A stretch of DNA of 64,000 nucleotides, from positions 3,100,001-3,164,000 of the forward strand of contig OZ254088.1 of assembly GCA_965267605.1 (NCBI GenBank). The letters are read 5' to 3'. This document shows, one piece after another, positions 9,100-16,516 of the stretch. Both the position numbers and the translations under genes were made by a program. How positions within the stretch are numbered: the stretch's first letter is position 1; each line of letters opens with the position of its first letter. The notes beneath the pieces were generated by a model. It did not search any database. It had not been told where the DNA came from and saw nothing but the letters and a program-made list of their open reading frames with translations. This DNA comes from G965267605 sp965267605. Its GTDB lineage: Bacteria; Bacteroidota; Bacteroidia; Flavobacteriales_E; Vicingaceae.

Positions 9100-9999
9100 T
9101 TAAAATGTCATGTATTCTTCAGGATCAATGGCCAGACCCTTGTACCAAAGTTCAAAGTGAAGATGAGGCCCTGTGGTCAACTCACCGGAGTTGCCGATAA
9201 TGGCAATTACCTCACCTGCCTTTACAAAATCACCCTGCTTCTTGAGCAAGACGGAATTGTGCTTGTAACAGGAAACCATGTTGTTGGCGTGCTGCACCTG
9301 GATAACATGTCCTGTTTCTGAAGACCATTCAGAGAACACAACGATACCGTCTAGTGTTGCCTTGATTGCTTCATTCTGCGGAGCTACAATATCCACTCCG
9401 AAATGATCTATTTCTGGATCAAAGCGGTTGGTTACGGTTCCTTTCAGTGGAGCAAAGAAGTGATAGGATTGTTTTCCTTCCGATTCTGCTTTAAGCGATT
9501 GAAAGGCGAGGTTGTATTTCTCTTCTGCTTCAACGAACGCGCGCAGGGCAGAATCTTCCTTCGATGCTTCAAATGAAAGGTTCGAATAATCGATGAGCGA
9601 ATCCTTCACACCTTTGGGAACCTCTTTGATGGGTTTGTCATTGATAAGATTGACCATGTTTTTGATGAACAAATCCTTACGGTTCATCTGAACCTCCAGC
9701 GAATCAACCTTCAGGGAAACATCCATTAGCTCATCCCGAACATCCGAGGTGTCGTACTCTGCGATGAGTTGTTTTAGAGGGGTGAAAGCAATGACCAATG
9801 AAGCCAATACAGTGATCAACACGAATAAAAAACCGAACAAACCAACAATGTTCAGCGGGGTAAGCCGAATCGAGAACCTCTCTTCGAAAGATTCATCATG
9901 CATGATCACCAGTCTGAACCGGTTCTTCAGCTTTTTAAAGAAGCCTTTCTTATCCTTTTCGCTTTCCATCTTGCTGGTGTAAATATCAGAATATCCCAT
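9100..9999 (-). CDS. Membrane-anchored M23 (LytM) metallopeptidase
   Basis: 299 residues. A basic cytoplasmic N-terminus, one membrane helix (about 50-72), a coiled-coil stalk (about 80-175) and a C-terminal LytM domain. The zinc ligands are all present: His199 and Asp203 (DHFGVD), and His279/His281 (GPHLHFE), so unlike the EnvC-like protein near 33 kb this should be an active peptidoglycan endopeptidase. Two starts are possible: the ATG at 9999 and an in-frame ATG ten codons later (MESEKDKKG). It is the first gene of the likely M23-GH3 pair. Confidence 0.9.
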   Translation of the reverse strand: MGYSDIYTSKMESEKDKKGFFKKLKNRFRLVIMHDESFEERFSIRLTPLNIVGLFGFLFVLITVLASLVIAFTPLKQLIAEYDTSDVRDELMDVSLKVDSLEVQMNRKDLFIKNMVNLINDKPIKEVPKGVKDSLIDYSNLSFEASKEDSALRAFVEAEEKYNLAFQSLKAESEGKQSYHFFAPLKGTVTNRFDPEIDHFGVDIVAPQNEAIKATLDGIVVFSEWSSETGHVIQVQHANNMVSCYKHNSVLLKKQGDFVKAGEVIAIIGNSGELTTGPHLHFELWYKGLAIDPEEYMTF

Positions 10000-10061
10000 T
10001 TAACGGCCAGACCTGGGTTTTAATGCCTTCGATTCTGCCGAATGTGTGTAACTGAAATGCG

Positions 10062-10069
10062 TATTTTAG
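10062..10069 (+). promoter_or_regulatory. Possible -7 box for sprE
   Basis: TATTTTAG matches TAnnTTTG at seven of eight positions and lies 38 bases upstream of the first possible start of sprE, in the 107-base gap shared with the divergent M23 gene. Confidence 0.35.
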
Positions 10070-10106
10070 CCGGTTACAGTATAATAATCCGTGCGCGCCA
10101 TAGTTA

Positions 10107-12671
10107 ATGAAGCACGGTAATGCTATGCAAAGGTTTAAAAGAATAGGAGCACTGCTGGGGGCGGTAATCGTCTTATTCGCTTGTTCAACGGAAAAGAACA
10201 GGTGGCTGAACCGTACATATCATAAAACAACAACGCATTACAACTACTGGTTCAATGCGAACGAGGTGTTGAAATCAGGCGTGAAGAAGATTGAAGGCGC
10301 ACACAAGGAAGATTACTCGGAGATCATCCCGCTATACGTGTATGGAAACAAAGCTGCTGCTCAAGCCTCCTTCACGGATATGGAAAAGGTGATCGAGAAA
10401 AGCTCAAATGCGATCCATATGCACTCTATGCGGATCAAGCGTAGAGAGCGCAATAAGTGGATTGATGACTGCTACATGCTGATTGGAAAAGCATACTTCT
10501 ACAAGAAGGAGTACTATGATGCCAATGAGAGCTTCAAGTACGTATATGCGGCACACAAGAATGACCCTATGCATATCGATGGGCTTCTGTGGATGATCAG
10601 AAATCACATGGAGCAGGACGATATGACCAAGGCACGTGACCTACTCACTAAAATGGAGGATGAGGGAATGCCGGAAGAGTTGCGTGGCGATTTCTATGGT
10701 GTATATGCCGATTGGATGATTCGCAATAAAGATTACGAGGAAGCGATCAAAATGCTGAACAAAGCGATCAATCACACCAAGAGGAAAAAGGACCGCGAAA
10801 GGATGACGTATGTGCTGGCCCAACTCTATCACAGAGATAGGGACTATAAGAAGGCCACGCGCTACTATAGTGAGGTCATTAAAATGCGCCCGGAATTCGA
10901 AATGGAATTCAATGCACGTATTCATAGGGCACAGGCATACGATATTGCTTCGGGCACTGAAAAGGTGAAGAAGGAATTGAACAAAATGCTTCGTGACAAG
11001 AAGAATGCGGATTACAACGATCAGATTTATTACGCATTAGCCGAGTTGGCATTCAGGGAAGGTGAAGAAGAGAAAGGGATCACATTCCTTAGGAAATCTG
11101 CTGCGAGTAGTACGTCCAACGTGAAGCAAAAAACCAGATCGTACTTGCGTCTGGCCAAATACTACTACAACAAATCGGACTACCTCAATGCGCAAGTGTT
11201 TTACGACAGTACTGCATCGGTCATACCCAAAACCTATGAGTTTTACGATGATGTAATTGAGCGGAGTGAGTCCCTCAATGAGTTGGTAAAGCATTTGAAC
11301 ATCATCTCTGAAGAAGACAGCTTGCAATTGTTGGTGAGGGATCCAAAGAAAAGGAACAAGGTTATCAAAGACCTGATCGCCAAGGAGGAAGTAAGGCAAA
11401 AGGAGCTCGAAGCGCAAGAGGAGGAGAACGAGAACAATCCTCTGGACTACAATAACAACAATAATAACAACAACAATAACACGCCAACAGGTAAGTGGTA
11501 CTTCTACAATGCAACCGCCATGAGTTTTGGTGTTTCCGACTTCAAAAGGATTTGGGGAAACCGCAACAACGAGGATGATTGGAGGCGAAGCAACAAGAAC
11601 ACTATTTCTGCCAGCGAGACTCCGGAGGATACTTTGATCAACAAGGATTCTCTGCTTTCTATAAAGCTTACTCCAGAGTATTACCTGGCAGGACTTCCTA
11701 TGAGTGATACAGCGATGAGCGCCTCACATTCGCGAAGAATGAAAGCGATGTTCAAAGTGGGTGGCTTGTACAAAGAGAACTTTAGAGACTACCCGGAGTC
11801 TATTAGCGCTTTTGAGCTTCTATTGAAAGAATACGATACAACAAGTTATAAGCTTCCGGCTTACTATCAACTGTACAGACTCAATCTGGAAATACCGGAT
11901 GATGATCGGGCGGAATACTATAGAAAGCTGGTAATAAACGGTTATCCGGAAAGTGAGTATGCACAAATCATTCTTGACCCCTCTCATGCCAAAACAACAC
12001 GAGAGAACAGAAAGAGGGTAGAGAATTATTACCTGAGGATATATGAGCTTTATAAGTTGCGTAACTACGAGACCGTAATAACCCGTTGTGAGAAATCTAA
12101 TGCCATTTTCCCGGAGAACCATCTTCAGGGTAAATACGATTTACTGCGGGCAATGTCCATTGGCTACCTCCGAACCAAGGAAGAATTTAAAACAGCATTG
12201 GAGGAAGTGGTTAAGCAGCACAAGGAAACTCCAGAAGCAAAGAGGGCACAGGAAGTGCTTGATATGCTGAATGCCTCAGGCCCCTCAATTGTTAAGTCAC
12301 CATATAAGATGGACGTGGAGGCGATACATAAAGTGGTAGTGCTGATCCCAACAACTGACAAGTCGGTGAACAAGTACAAGATTGAGGTGTCCAATTTCAA
12401 TGGGAAGAACTTTGGGTCTAAAGTGTTGAAGCTGGACGAGAAATTCCTGAATGCAGAGTACAGGCTTATCATGGTAGATAAGTTTGAAGGAAAACAGGCG
12501 GCCTTGAACTACCTGTCAGCATTCAAGGGCAACCTAAAAGAACTGATCACCTTGAATACCAAGAACTATCAATCGTTCGTTATTTCTGTTGAGAATTTTG
12601 GAGAATTCTACAGGACGAAGGATGTTGACGGCTATGTCAAGTTCTTCGAATCCAACTATACCGGAGATTAG
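10107..12671 (+). CDS. sprE: SprE/PorW-like TPR lipoprotein of the type IX secretion system
   Basis: 854 residues. A lipoprotein signal ends in VLFAC and is followed by the family start CSTEKNRWLNRTYHKTTTHY. A long array of tetratricopeptide-type helices follows (about 75-400), then an Asn-run linker (about 449-458), a second helical region (about 560-720) and a C-terminal alpha/beta domain (about 740-850). SprE of Flavobacterium and PorW of Porphyromonas are outer-membrane-associated lipoproteins needed for T9SS secretion and gliding. The ATG at 10125 (MQRFKRIG) gives the more usual signal peptide with the lipid-bearing Cys at residue 20, so the true start may be there. It is followed directly by bactofilin and ATP synthase genes. 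Confidence 0.85.
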   Translation: MKHGNAMQRFKRIGALLGAVIVLFACSTEKNRWLNRTYHKTTTHYNYWFNANEVLKSGVKKIEGAHKEDYSEIIPLYVYGNKAAAQASFTDMEKVIEKSSNAIHMHSMRIKRRERNKWIDDCYMLIGKAYFYKKEYYDANESFKYVYAAHKNDPMHIDGLLWMIRNHMEQDDMTKARDLLTKMEDEGMPEELRGDFYGVYADWMIRNKDYEEAIKMLNKAINHTKRKKDRERMTYVLAQLYHRDRDYKKATRYYSEVIKMRPEFEMEFNARIHRAQAYDIASGTEKVKKELNKMLRDKKNADYNDQIYYALAELAFREGEEEKGITFLRKSAASSTSNVKQKTRSYLRLAKYYYNKSDYLNAQVFYDSTASVIPKTYEFYDDVIERSESLNELVKHLNIISEEDSLQLLVRDPKKRNKVIKDLIAKEEVRQKELEAQEEENENNPLDYNNNNNNNNNNTPTGKWYFYNATAMSFGVSDFKRIWGNRNNEDDWRRSNKNTISASETPEDTLINKDSLLSIKLTPEYYLAGLPMSDTAMSASHSRRMKAMFKVGGLYKENFRDYPESISAFELLLKEYDTTSYKLPAYYQLYRLNLEIPDDDRAEYYRKLVINGYPESEYAQIILDPSHAKTTRENRKRVENYYLRIYELYKLRNYETVITRCEKSNAIFPENHLQGKYDLLRAMSIGYLRTKEEFKTALEEVVKQHKETPEAKRAQEVLDMLNASGPSIVKSPYKMDVEAIHKVVVLIPTTDKSVNKYKIEVSNFNGKNFGSKVLKLDEKFLNAEYRLIMVDKFEGKQAALNYLSAFKGNLKELITLNTKNYQSFVISVENFGEFYRTKDVDGYVKFFESNYTGD
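11451..11480 (+). repeat. AAY trinucleotide run encoding ten asparagines in SprE
   Basis: Ten consecutive AAC/AAT codons code for an uninterrupted Asn tract joining the two helical halves of SprE. AAC and AAT alternate irregularly, so the DNA is an impure microsatellite. Length changes would stay in frame and alter only linker length. Confidence 0.9.
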
Positions 12672-12698
12672 CCAAACGGCTCATTTCTAGGCGTTTTG

Positions 12699-12706
12699 TA
12701 TATTTG
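12699..12706 (+). promoter_or_regulatory. -7 promoter box for bactofilin / atp operon
   Basis: TATATTTG is a perfect match to TAnnTTTG. It lies between the sprE stop and the ATG at 12720, so the downstream genes can be transcribed independently of sprE. It also argues against the TTG start at 12696, which would place the promoter box inside the coding region. Confidence 0.6.
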
Positions 12707-12719
12707 TGCCCCCAAAGGA

Positions 12720-13145
12720 ATGTTTAAGAAAACGAATACTGCGATGGCGAAGAATCAGGAGAGTGTAGCATCCAATAACATTAATATCATCAGGTCTGGT
12801 ACCACCATTACCGGTGATATTGAATGTAACGGAGAGATCAGGATAGACGGCAAGCTAAATGGTAACCTGCGTTGCCAGGGTAAGCTCGTTGTAGGAAGTA
12901 GTGGTTCTATCAGTGGAGAGGTTTCTTGCCGAAACGCTGACATTTCAGGTTCATTGGAAGCCAACATTGAAGTGAAGGAATTGTTGAGCCTTCGTTCTAC
13001 AGCCAAACTTGTTGGGGATATCGTAACCAGTAAACTGGCTATTGAGCCAGGTGCTAGCTTCAGCGGTTCTTGCAACATGGGAGGTGTGGTTAAAGGAATA
13101 GACGCACCGAAGCAGGAAGAGCCTGCGCTGGCAGATTTTGCCTAG
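12720..13145 (+). CDS. Bactofilin (polymer-forming cytoskeletal protein)
   Basis: About 141 residues. The body is a bactofilin beta-helix made of short rungs with regular Gly and hydrophobic spacing (IRSGTTITGDIECNGEIRID, then GSSGSISGEVSCRNADISGS). Bactofilins polymerise without nucleotide and organise cell-wall or envelope machines. I chose ATG 12720 (MFKKTNT) because it follows the -7 box at a usual distance and AAAGG precedes it; the ATG at 12744 (MAKNQES) is an alternative. The 3' end overlaps the next gene by eight bases, suggesting coupled translation. Confidence 0.9.
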   Translation: MFKKTNTAMAKNQESVASNNINIIRSGTTITGDIECNGEIRIDGKLNGNLRCQGKLVVGSSGSISGEVSCRNADISGSLEANIEVKELLSLRSTAKLVGDIVTSKLAIEPGASFSGSCNMGGVVKGIDAPKQEEPALADFA

Positions 13146-13335
13146 TTCCCCCCATAACTTTTACAGGTATTCTGGCATGGCCATTAAGATGGGCATCATC
13201 ATTGGTGGTGGCATCTACGGTGGCAGAAAGTTGGACCAAATGTGGGAGTTTGAAATTCCCTGGATGACCATGATTTGTGCACTCCTTTCTGTAGGTTTGG
13301 CGATGTATTCGGTTATCAAAGACCTAAGCAGATAA
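13138..13335 (+). CDS. atpZ: AtpZ/AtpI-like small membrane protein of the ATP synthase operon
   Basis: 65 residues, two hydrophobic helices joined by a short loop: a Gly-rich first helix (MGIIIGGGIYGGRKLD) and a second around MICALLSVGLAMY. This GxxxGxxLD pattern is that of AtpZ/AtpI accessory proteins, thought to help assemble the c-ring or supply Mg2+. The start is a TTG within the last codons of bactofilin; the family's usual N-terminus (NNY.RYSG-like, here HNFYRYSG) shows that the in-frame ATG further in would be too late. Confidence 0.78.
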   Translation: MPSSPHNFYRYSGMAIKMGIIIGGGIYGGRKLDQMWEFEIPWMTMICALLSVGLAMYSVIKDLSR

Positions 13336-13336
13336 T

Positions 13337-13726
13337 ATGAGAGTATTCACGATAAAATTGGTTTGTGCGGCATTGTTGTCGTTCGGACTTAGTGTTGGAC
13401 TTTACTACAAGTTCAGCGATCATTTATTCGATCTCGCTGCCATAGGTGAGATCTTCTTTATGTTCGTGATTACTTACCTAAGTTATTCTCTGGTAGTGAA
13501 AGCTTCTACGAAGAACGATAGACAATTCGTTACCTATTTCATGGGGGCGTTTGGAGGGAAGTTTCTCTTCTCAATCGCGTTCCTTTCTCTTATGCTATAT
13601 CTGAACAAGAATGATCGCCTGCCTTTGGCTTTTACGTTTGGTATTTCATACCTGCTTATGACCGTTGTCGAGGTCATCCAAATGGTCAAATTGGTACGCA
13701 ATTCATCGACAGATTCTGCCAATTAA
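13337..13726 (+). CDS. AtpI-like four-helix membrane protein
   Basis: 129 residues with about four hydrophobic helices and short loops (LVCAALLSFGLSVGLYY, IFFMFVITYLSYSLVV, FLFSIAFLSLMLYL, YLLMTVVEVIQMVKLV). A protein of this shape occurs between atpZ and atpB in Bacteroidota and is comparable to AtpI, but sequence similarity cannot be judged by eye. It starts one base after the AtpZ stop, so the two are almost certainly translated from one mRNA. Confidence 0.65.
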   Translation: MRVFTIKLVCAALLSFGLSVGLYYKFSDHLFDLAAIGEIFFMFVITYLSYSLVVKASTKNDRQFVTYFMGAFGGKFLFSIAFLSLMLYLNKNDRLPLAFTFGISYLLMTVVEVIQMVKLVRNSSTDSAN

Positions 13727-13790
13727 AATGCTCTTTATCAGTATTGGTAAAAAAAGGCATTTTCGATGCATCCAGTTTCACCTATTTACA

Positions 13791-13798
13791 TACATTTG
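13791..13798 (+). promoter_or_regulatory. -7 promoter box for atpB
   Basis: TACATTTG matches TAnnTTTG perfectly, 50 bases upstream of the ATG at 13849. It would allow the structural ATP synthase genes to be expressed separately from sprE, bactofilin and the assembly genes. Confidence 0.6.
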
Positions 13799-13848
13799 CC
13801 CCGACTTTCAGCACACGGAGTAAATAGGGAGATTTGAGGTCATTTAAA

Positions 13849-15144
13849 ATGTTTAAAACTGCGCTGATTGTACTGTTTTCTCTAAGTACGCTCATCAGCT
13901 ATTCTCAGGATCCAGAGCCACATGCCCAAGGCCATGCCGAGTATGAGGAAGAGTTCAACCCAGGCGACATGATTATGCATCACGTTTCTGATGCTCATGA
14001 AGTACATTTCTTCGGAGATGTGGCTTTGTATTTGCCGGTAATGCTCTTCGATGATGATGGCTTCCACATGTTCTCAAGCTCACACTTCTATCACAACGAG
14101 AAATCGGTGGAAGTAGATGGTCGCCACCAGCATTACTATGTATACGACAAGTATGTAATGTTCCACGAGAAAATCTACTTGCAGGGATATACAGGCTTGC
14201 TATACGACAAGAAGACCGGGGAGGTCCATAACACTGTTAGCAAGAAAGACATCAATGCCTCAAATGTAGGTCAGCAAGGAGAAGCAAAAGAGCTTGTTTG
14301 GGAAGAGAAGGGTGAGGAAAAGAAGCTAGAGTATTTCGAAGGTGAGGATTGGTACTTTGTTAATGGCACCGTCTACAACAAGAGTATGGAAGGATTGGTG
14401 CTGATGGGCAAAAATGCTGCTAACGTGGCTGTGTTCGACATCTCCGTCACGAAAAGTATTGTTGGGATGTTCCTGGCAATGATTATATGTGTGGTGCTGT
14501 TTGGCGGTGCGGCAAGGAAGTACAAGAAGAATCCAAAAAGTGCACCATCAGGCCTTCAATCATGGTTGGAACCTTTGATTGTATTTATTAGAGATGAAGT
14601 TGCGATTCCGTCAATGGGTGAAGGGAAGGCAGATAGGTATATGCCATTTCTTTTAACCACATTCTTCTTCATCTGGATTTGCAACCTATTGGGATTGATC
14701 CCATTCATTGGCGGCTTTAACGTTACCGGAACGCTTTCTATTACTATCGTAATGGCGATTGTGGTGTTCGTTATGACCACAATAAGTGGGAACAAGCATT
14801 ACTGGGGACACATTTTTTGGCCTCCGGGTGTGCCACTCCCTATCAAGTTTATTCTTGTACCAATTGAGTTTTTACAGGTATTTATTAAGCCAGCGGTACT
14901 TATGATTCGTTTAACAGCGAACATCACTGCAGGTCACATTATCATGTTGGCGTTCGTCAGCTTGATCTTCATTTTCGCCAAGATGGGTGGAACTGGGGCA
15001 GGTATTGGAGTGGGTATTGGCTCAACGGCCTTTATGATCTTCATGTACTTTATAGAACTACTGGTAACCTTCCTTCAGGCGTATGTATTTACGCTTTTGG
15101 CAGCCCTGTACTTTGGTCAGGCTACTGAGGAGGCACACCACTAA
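13849..15144 (+). CDS. atpB: ATP synthase F0 subunit a
   Basis: 431 residues from the ATG (MFKTALIVLF). A cleavable-looking signal peptide precedes a soluble, His- and Asp/Glu-rich extension of roughly 170 residues, followed by the conserved membrane part. The essential arginine in the fourth helix is present (MIRLTANITAGH, Arg354). A long exported N-terminus on subunit a is known in Bacteroidota. Here it carries many histidines (for example DGRHQHYYVYDKY) and may bind metal or a partner on the periplasmic side, but that is inference. The TTG at 13834 is an alternative start; the ATG fits a signal peptide better. Confidence 0.94.
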   Translation: MFKTALIVLFSLSTLISYSQDPEPHAQGHAEYEEEFNPGDMIMHHVSDAHEVHFFGDVALYLPVMLFDDDGFHMFSSSHFYHNEKSVEVDGRHQHYYVYDKYVMFHEKIYLQGYTGLLYDKKTGEVHNTVSKKDINASNVGQQGEAKELVWEEKGEEKKLEYFEGEDWYFVNGTVYNKSMEGLVLMGKNAANVAVFDISVTKSIVGMFLAMIICVVLFGGAARKYKKNPKSAPSGLQSWLEPLIVFIRDEVAIPSMGEGKADRYMPFLLTTFFFIWICNLLGLIPFIGGFNVTGTLSITIVMAIVVFVMTTISGNKHYWGHIFWPPGVPLPIKFILVPIEFLQVFIKPAVLMIRLTANITAGHIIMLAFVSLIFIFAKMGGTGAGIGVGIGSTAFMIFMYFIELLVTFLQAYVFTLLAALYFGQATEEAHH

Positions 15145-15174
15145 AAGAGCAATTAATTAAATAAACCATAACTC

Positions 15175-15414
15175 ATGGATTTGTTATCAATACTTCTAGA
15201 CACAGGCACAGGTCTTGCAGGTATCGGAGCTGGTTGCGCTGCAATCGGAGCTGGTATTGGTGTGGGTCTGATTGGCGGTCACGCACTTGAGGCGATGGCA
15301 CGTCAGCCTGAAATGGCTGGAGACCTAAGGGCGAACATGATTGTTGCAGCTGCACTTGTTGAAGGTGTTGCGCTATTCGCAGTAATCGTTTGTCTACTGG
15401 TTCTGTTTATTTAA
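15175..15414 (+). CDS. atpE: ATP synthase F0 subunit c
   Basis: 79 residues, two helices with the ARQPEM polar loop between them. The ion-binding carboxylate is Glu63 (LVEGVALF). The residues after it are Gly-Val rather than the Ser-Thr found in sodium-binding rings, so proton coupling is the likelier mode. It forms the rotating ring and is needed in several copies per complex. It is followed at once by a strong hairpin that probably reduces read-through into atpF. Confidence 0.96.
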   Translation: MDLLSILLDTGTGLAGIGAGCAAIGAGIGVGLIGGHALEAMARQPEMAGDLRANMIVAAALVEGVALFAVIVCLLVLFI

Positions 15415-15421
15415 AATTATT

Positions 15422-15447
15422 AGCCCGCGCGGTTGGCGCGGGCTTTT
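15422..15447 (+). terminator. Intra-operon intrinsic terminator / attenuator between atpE and atpF
   Basis: A perfect nine-base-pair, GC-rich stem (AGCCCGCGC / GCGCGGGCT) with a five-base loop GGTTG is followed by TTTTAT. It lies in the only sizeable gap inside the operon. Partial termination or 3'-end protection here would raise the amount of subunit c (and a) relative to b, delta, alpha and gamma, matching the multi-copy c-ring. Confidence 0.85.
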
Positions 15448-15460
15448 ATAAAGACACATT

Positions 15461-15949
15461 ATGTTATCACTTAGTTACGGAACAGTTATTTGGACAACCA
15501 TTGCTTTCCTTGTGGTGCTTTTCATCCTGAGGAAGAAAGCGTGGGGTCCAATCCTGAAAACGTTGAATGAGCGTGACAAGTCTATCGAAGATGCACTTAA
15601 GCAGGCGGAAGCTGCTCGTGAAGAGATGGCTAACCTTCAGTCTGACAACGAGCGTATTCTCAATGAAGCAAGAGCGGAAAGAGATGCACTGTTGAAAGAG
15701 GCAAGAGAGACCAAGGAGAACATTATCTCCGAGGCAAAGAGCAAAGCGAAGGAAGAAGCAGGCAAGATCATCGAAGATGCAAGAGAGTCTATTCAAAATG
15801 AAAAGCTTGCGGCAATGACCGAGTTGAAAAACCAGGTGGCGCAGCTTTCAATTGATGTAGCCGAGAAGATTCTTCGAAGTGAATTGAGTGCCGAAGACAA
15901 ACAGAAAGCGCTTATCGACAATGTAATCGAAGACGTTAATCTGAACTGA
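15461..15949 (+). CDS. atpF: ATP synthase F0 subunit b
   Basis: 162 residues: one N-terminal membrane helix (VIWTTIAFLVVLFILRKKAW) followed by a long, highly charged alpha-helical stalk with the alanine- and glutamate-rich heptads of the peripheral stator (EAKSKAKEEAGKIIEDARES). It connects F0 to the delta subunit and the alpha3beta3 head. Its stop overlaps the start of atpH (TGATG), a sign of translational coupling. Confidence 0.95.
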   Translation: MLSLSYGTVIWTTIAFLVVLFILRKKAWGPILKTLNERDKSIEDALKQAEAAREEMANLQSDNERILNEARAERDALLKEARETKENIISEAKSKAKEEAGKIIEDARESIQNEKLAAMTELKNQVAQLSIDVAEKILRSELSAEDKQKALIDNVIEDVNLN

Positions 15950-16506
15950 TGAGAGAAGTACGGGTTTCATCCAGGTATGCCAAATCGATTCTTGATCTAG
16001 CGATCGAGAAGAACGTCCTTGAAGACGTTCATAAGGACATGGTCCTTATTGGCGATACATGCGATAACAACAAAGACCTGGTCTTGTTGTTGAAGAGCCC
16101 TATCATCAAGCCTGACAAGAAAGAAGCGATCCTTAGGGAAGTCTTCGGGAGTCAGGTTTCAGATATTACGATGACGTTTATCGACATCATTATCCGTAAG
16201 AAAAGAGAATACTTGTTGGAAGGTGTTGCTCAGTCATTTGAAGAGAAATACCGCACTTACAAGGACATCCTTACCGCAACAGTTACATCTGCTATTCCAC
16301 TTCCATCTGACACCAAAGACAAGGTGATGAAGTTGGTTAAAGAAACGCATGATGGAGATTGCGAGCTGAAGGAATTGGTTGATCCAGATATCATCGGTGG
16401 TTTGATCATCACGATCGGTGACAAACAGATTGATGAGAGCATCAAAAGAAAGATCGCTGACCTGGACAAAGAGTTTAGTAGAAACGAATACATCAGAGAA
16501 ATTTAA
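15949..16506 (+). CDS. atpH: ATP synthase F1 subunit delta
   Basis: 185 residues with the family N-terminus (SSRYAKSILDLAIEKNVLED), the helical domain that docks on alpha, and the C-terminal region LVDPDIIGGLIITIGDKQID that contacts subunit b. Length and order are usual. It starts one base inside the end of atpF and is followed ten bases later by atpA. Confidence 0.95.
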   Translation: MREVRVSSRYAKSILDLAIEKNVLEDVHKDMVLIGDTCDNNKDLVLLLKSPIIKPDKKEAILREVFGSQVSDITMTFIDIIIRKKREYLLEGVAQSFEEKYRTYKDILTATVTSAIPLPSDTKDKVMKLVKETHDGDCELKELVDPDIIGGLIITIGDKQIDESIKRKIADLDKEFSRNEYIREI

Positions 16507-16516
16507 ATCATAAGCA

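Noticed and set aside
11451..11480. Asn codon run in sprE as a phase-variation switch
   Set aside because: The unit is a codon, so slippage by whole units keeps the frame and cannot turn the gene off; only linker length could vary.
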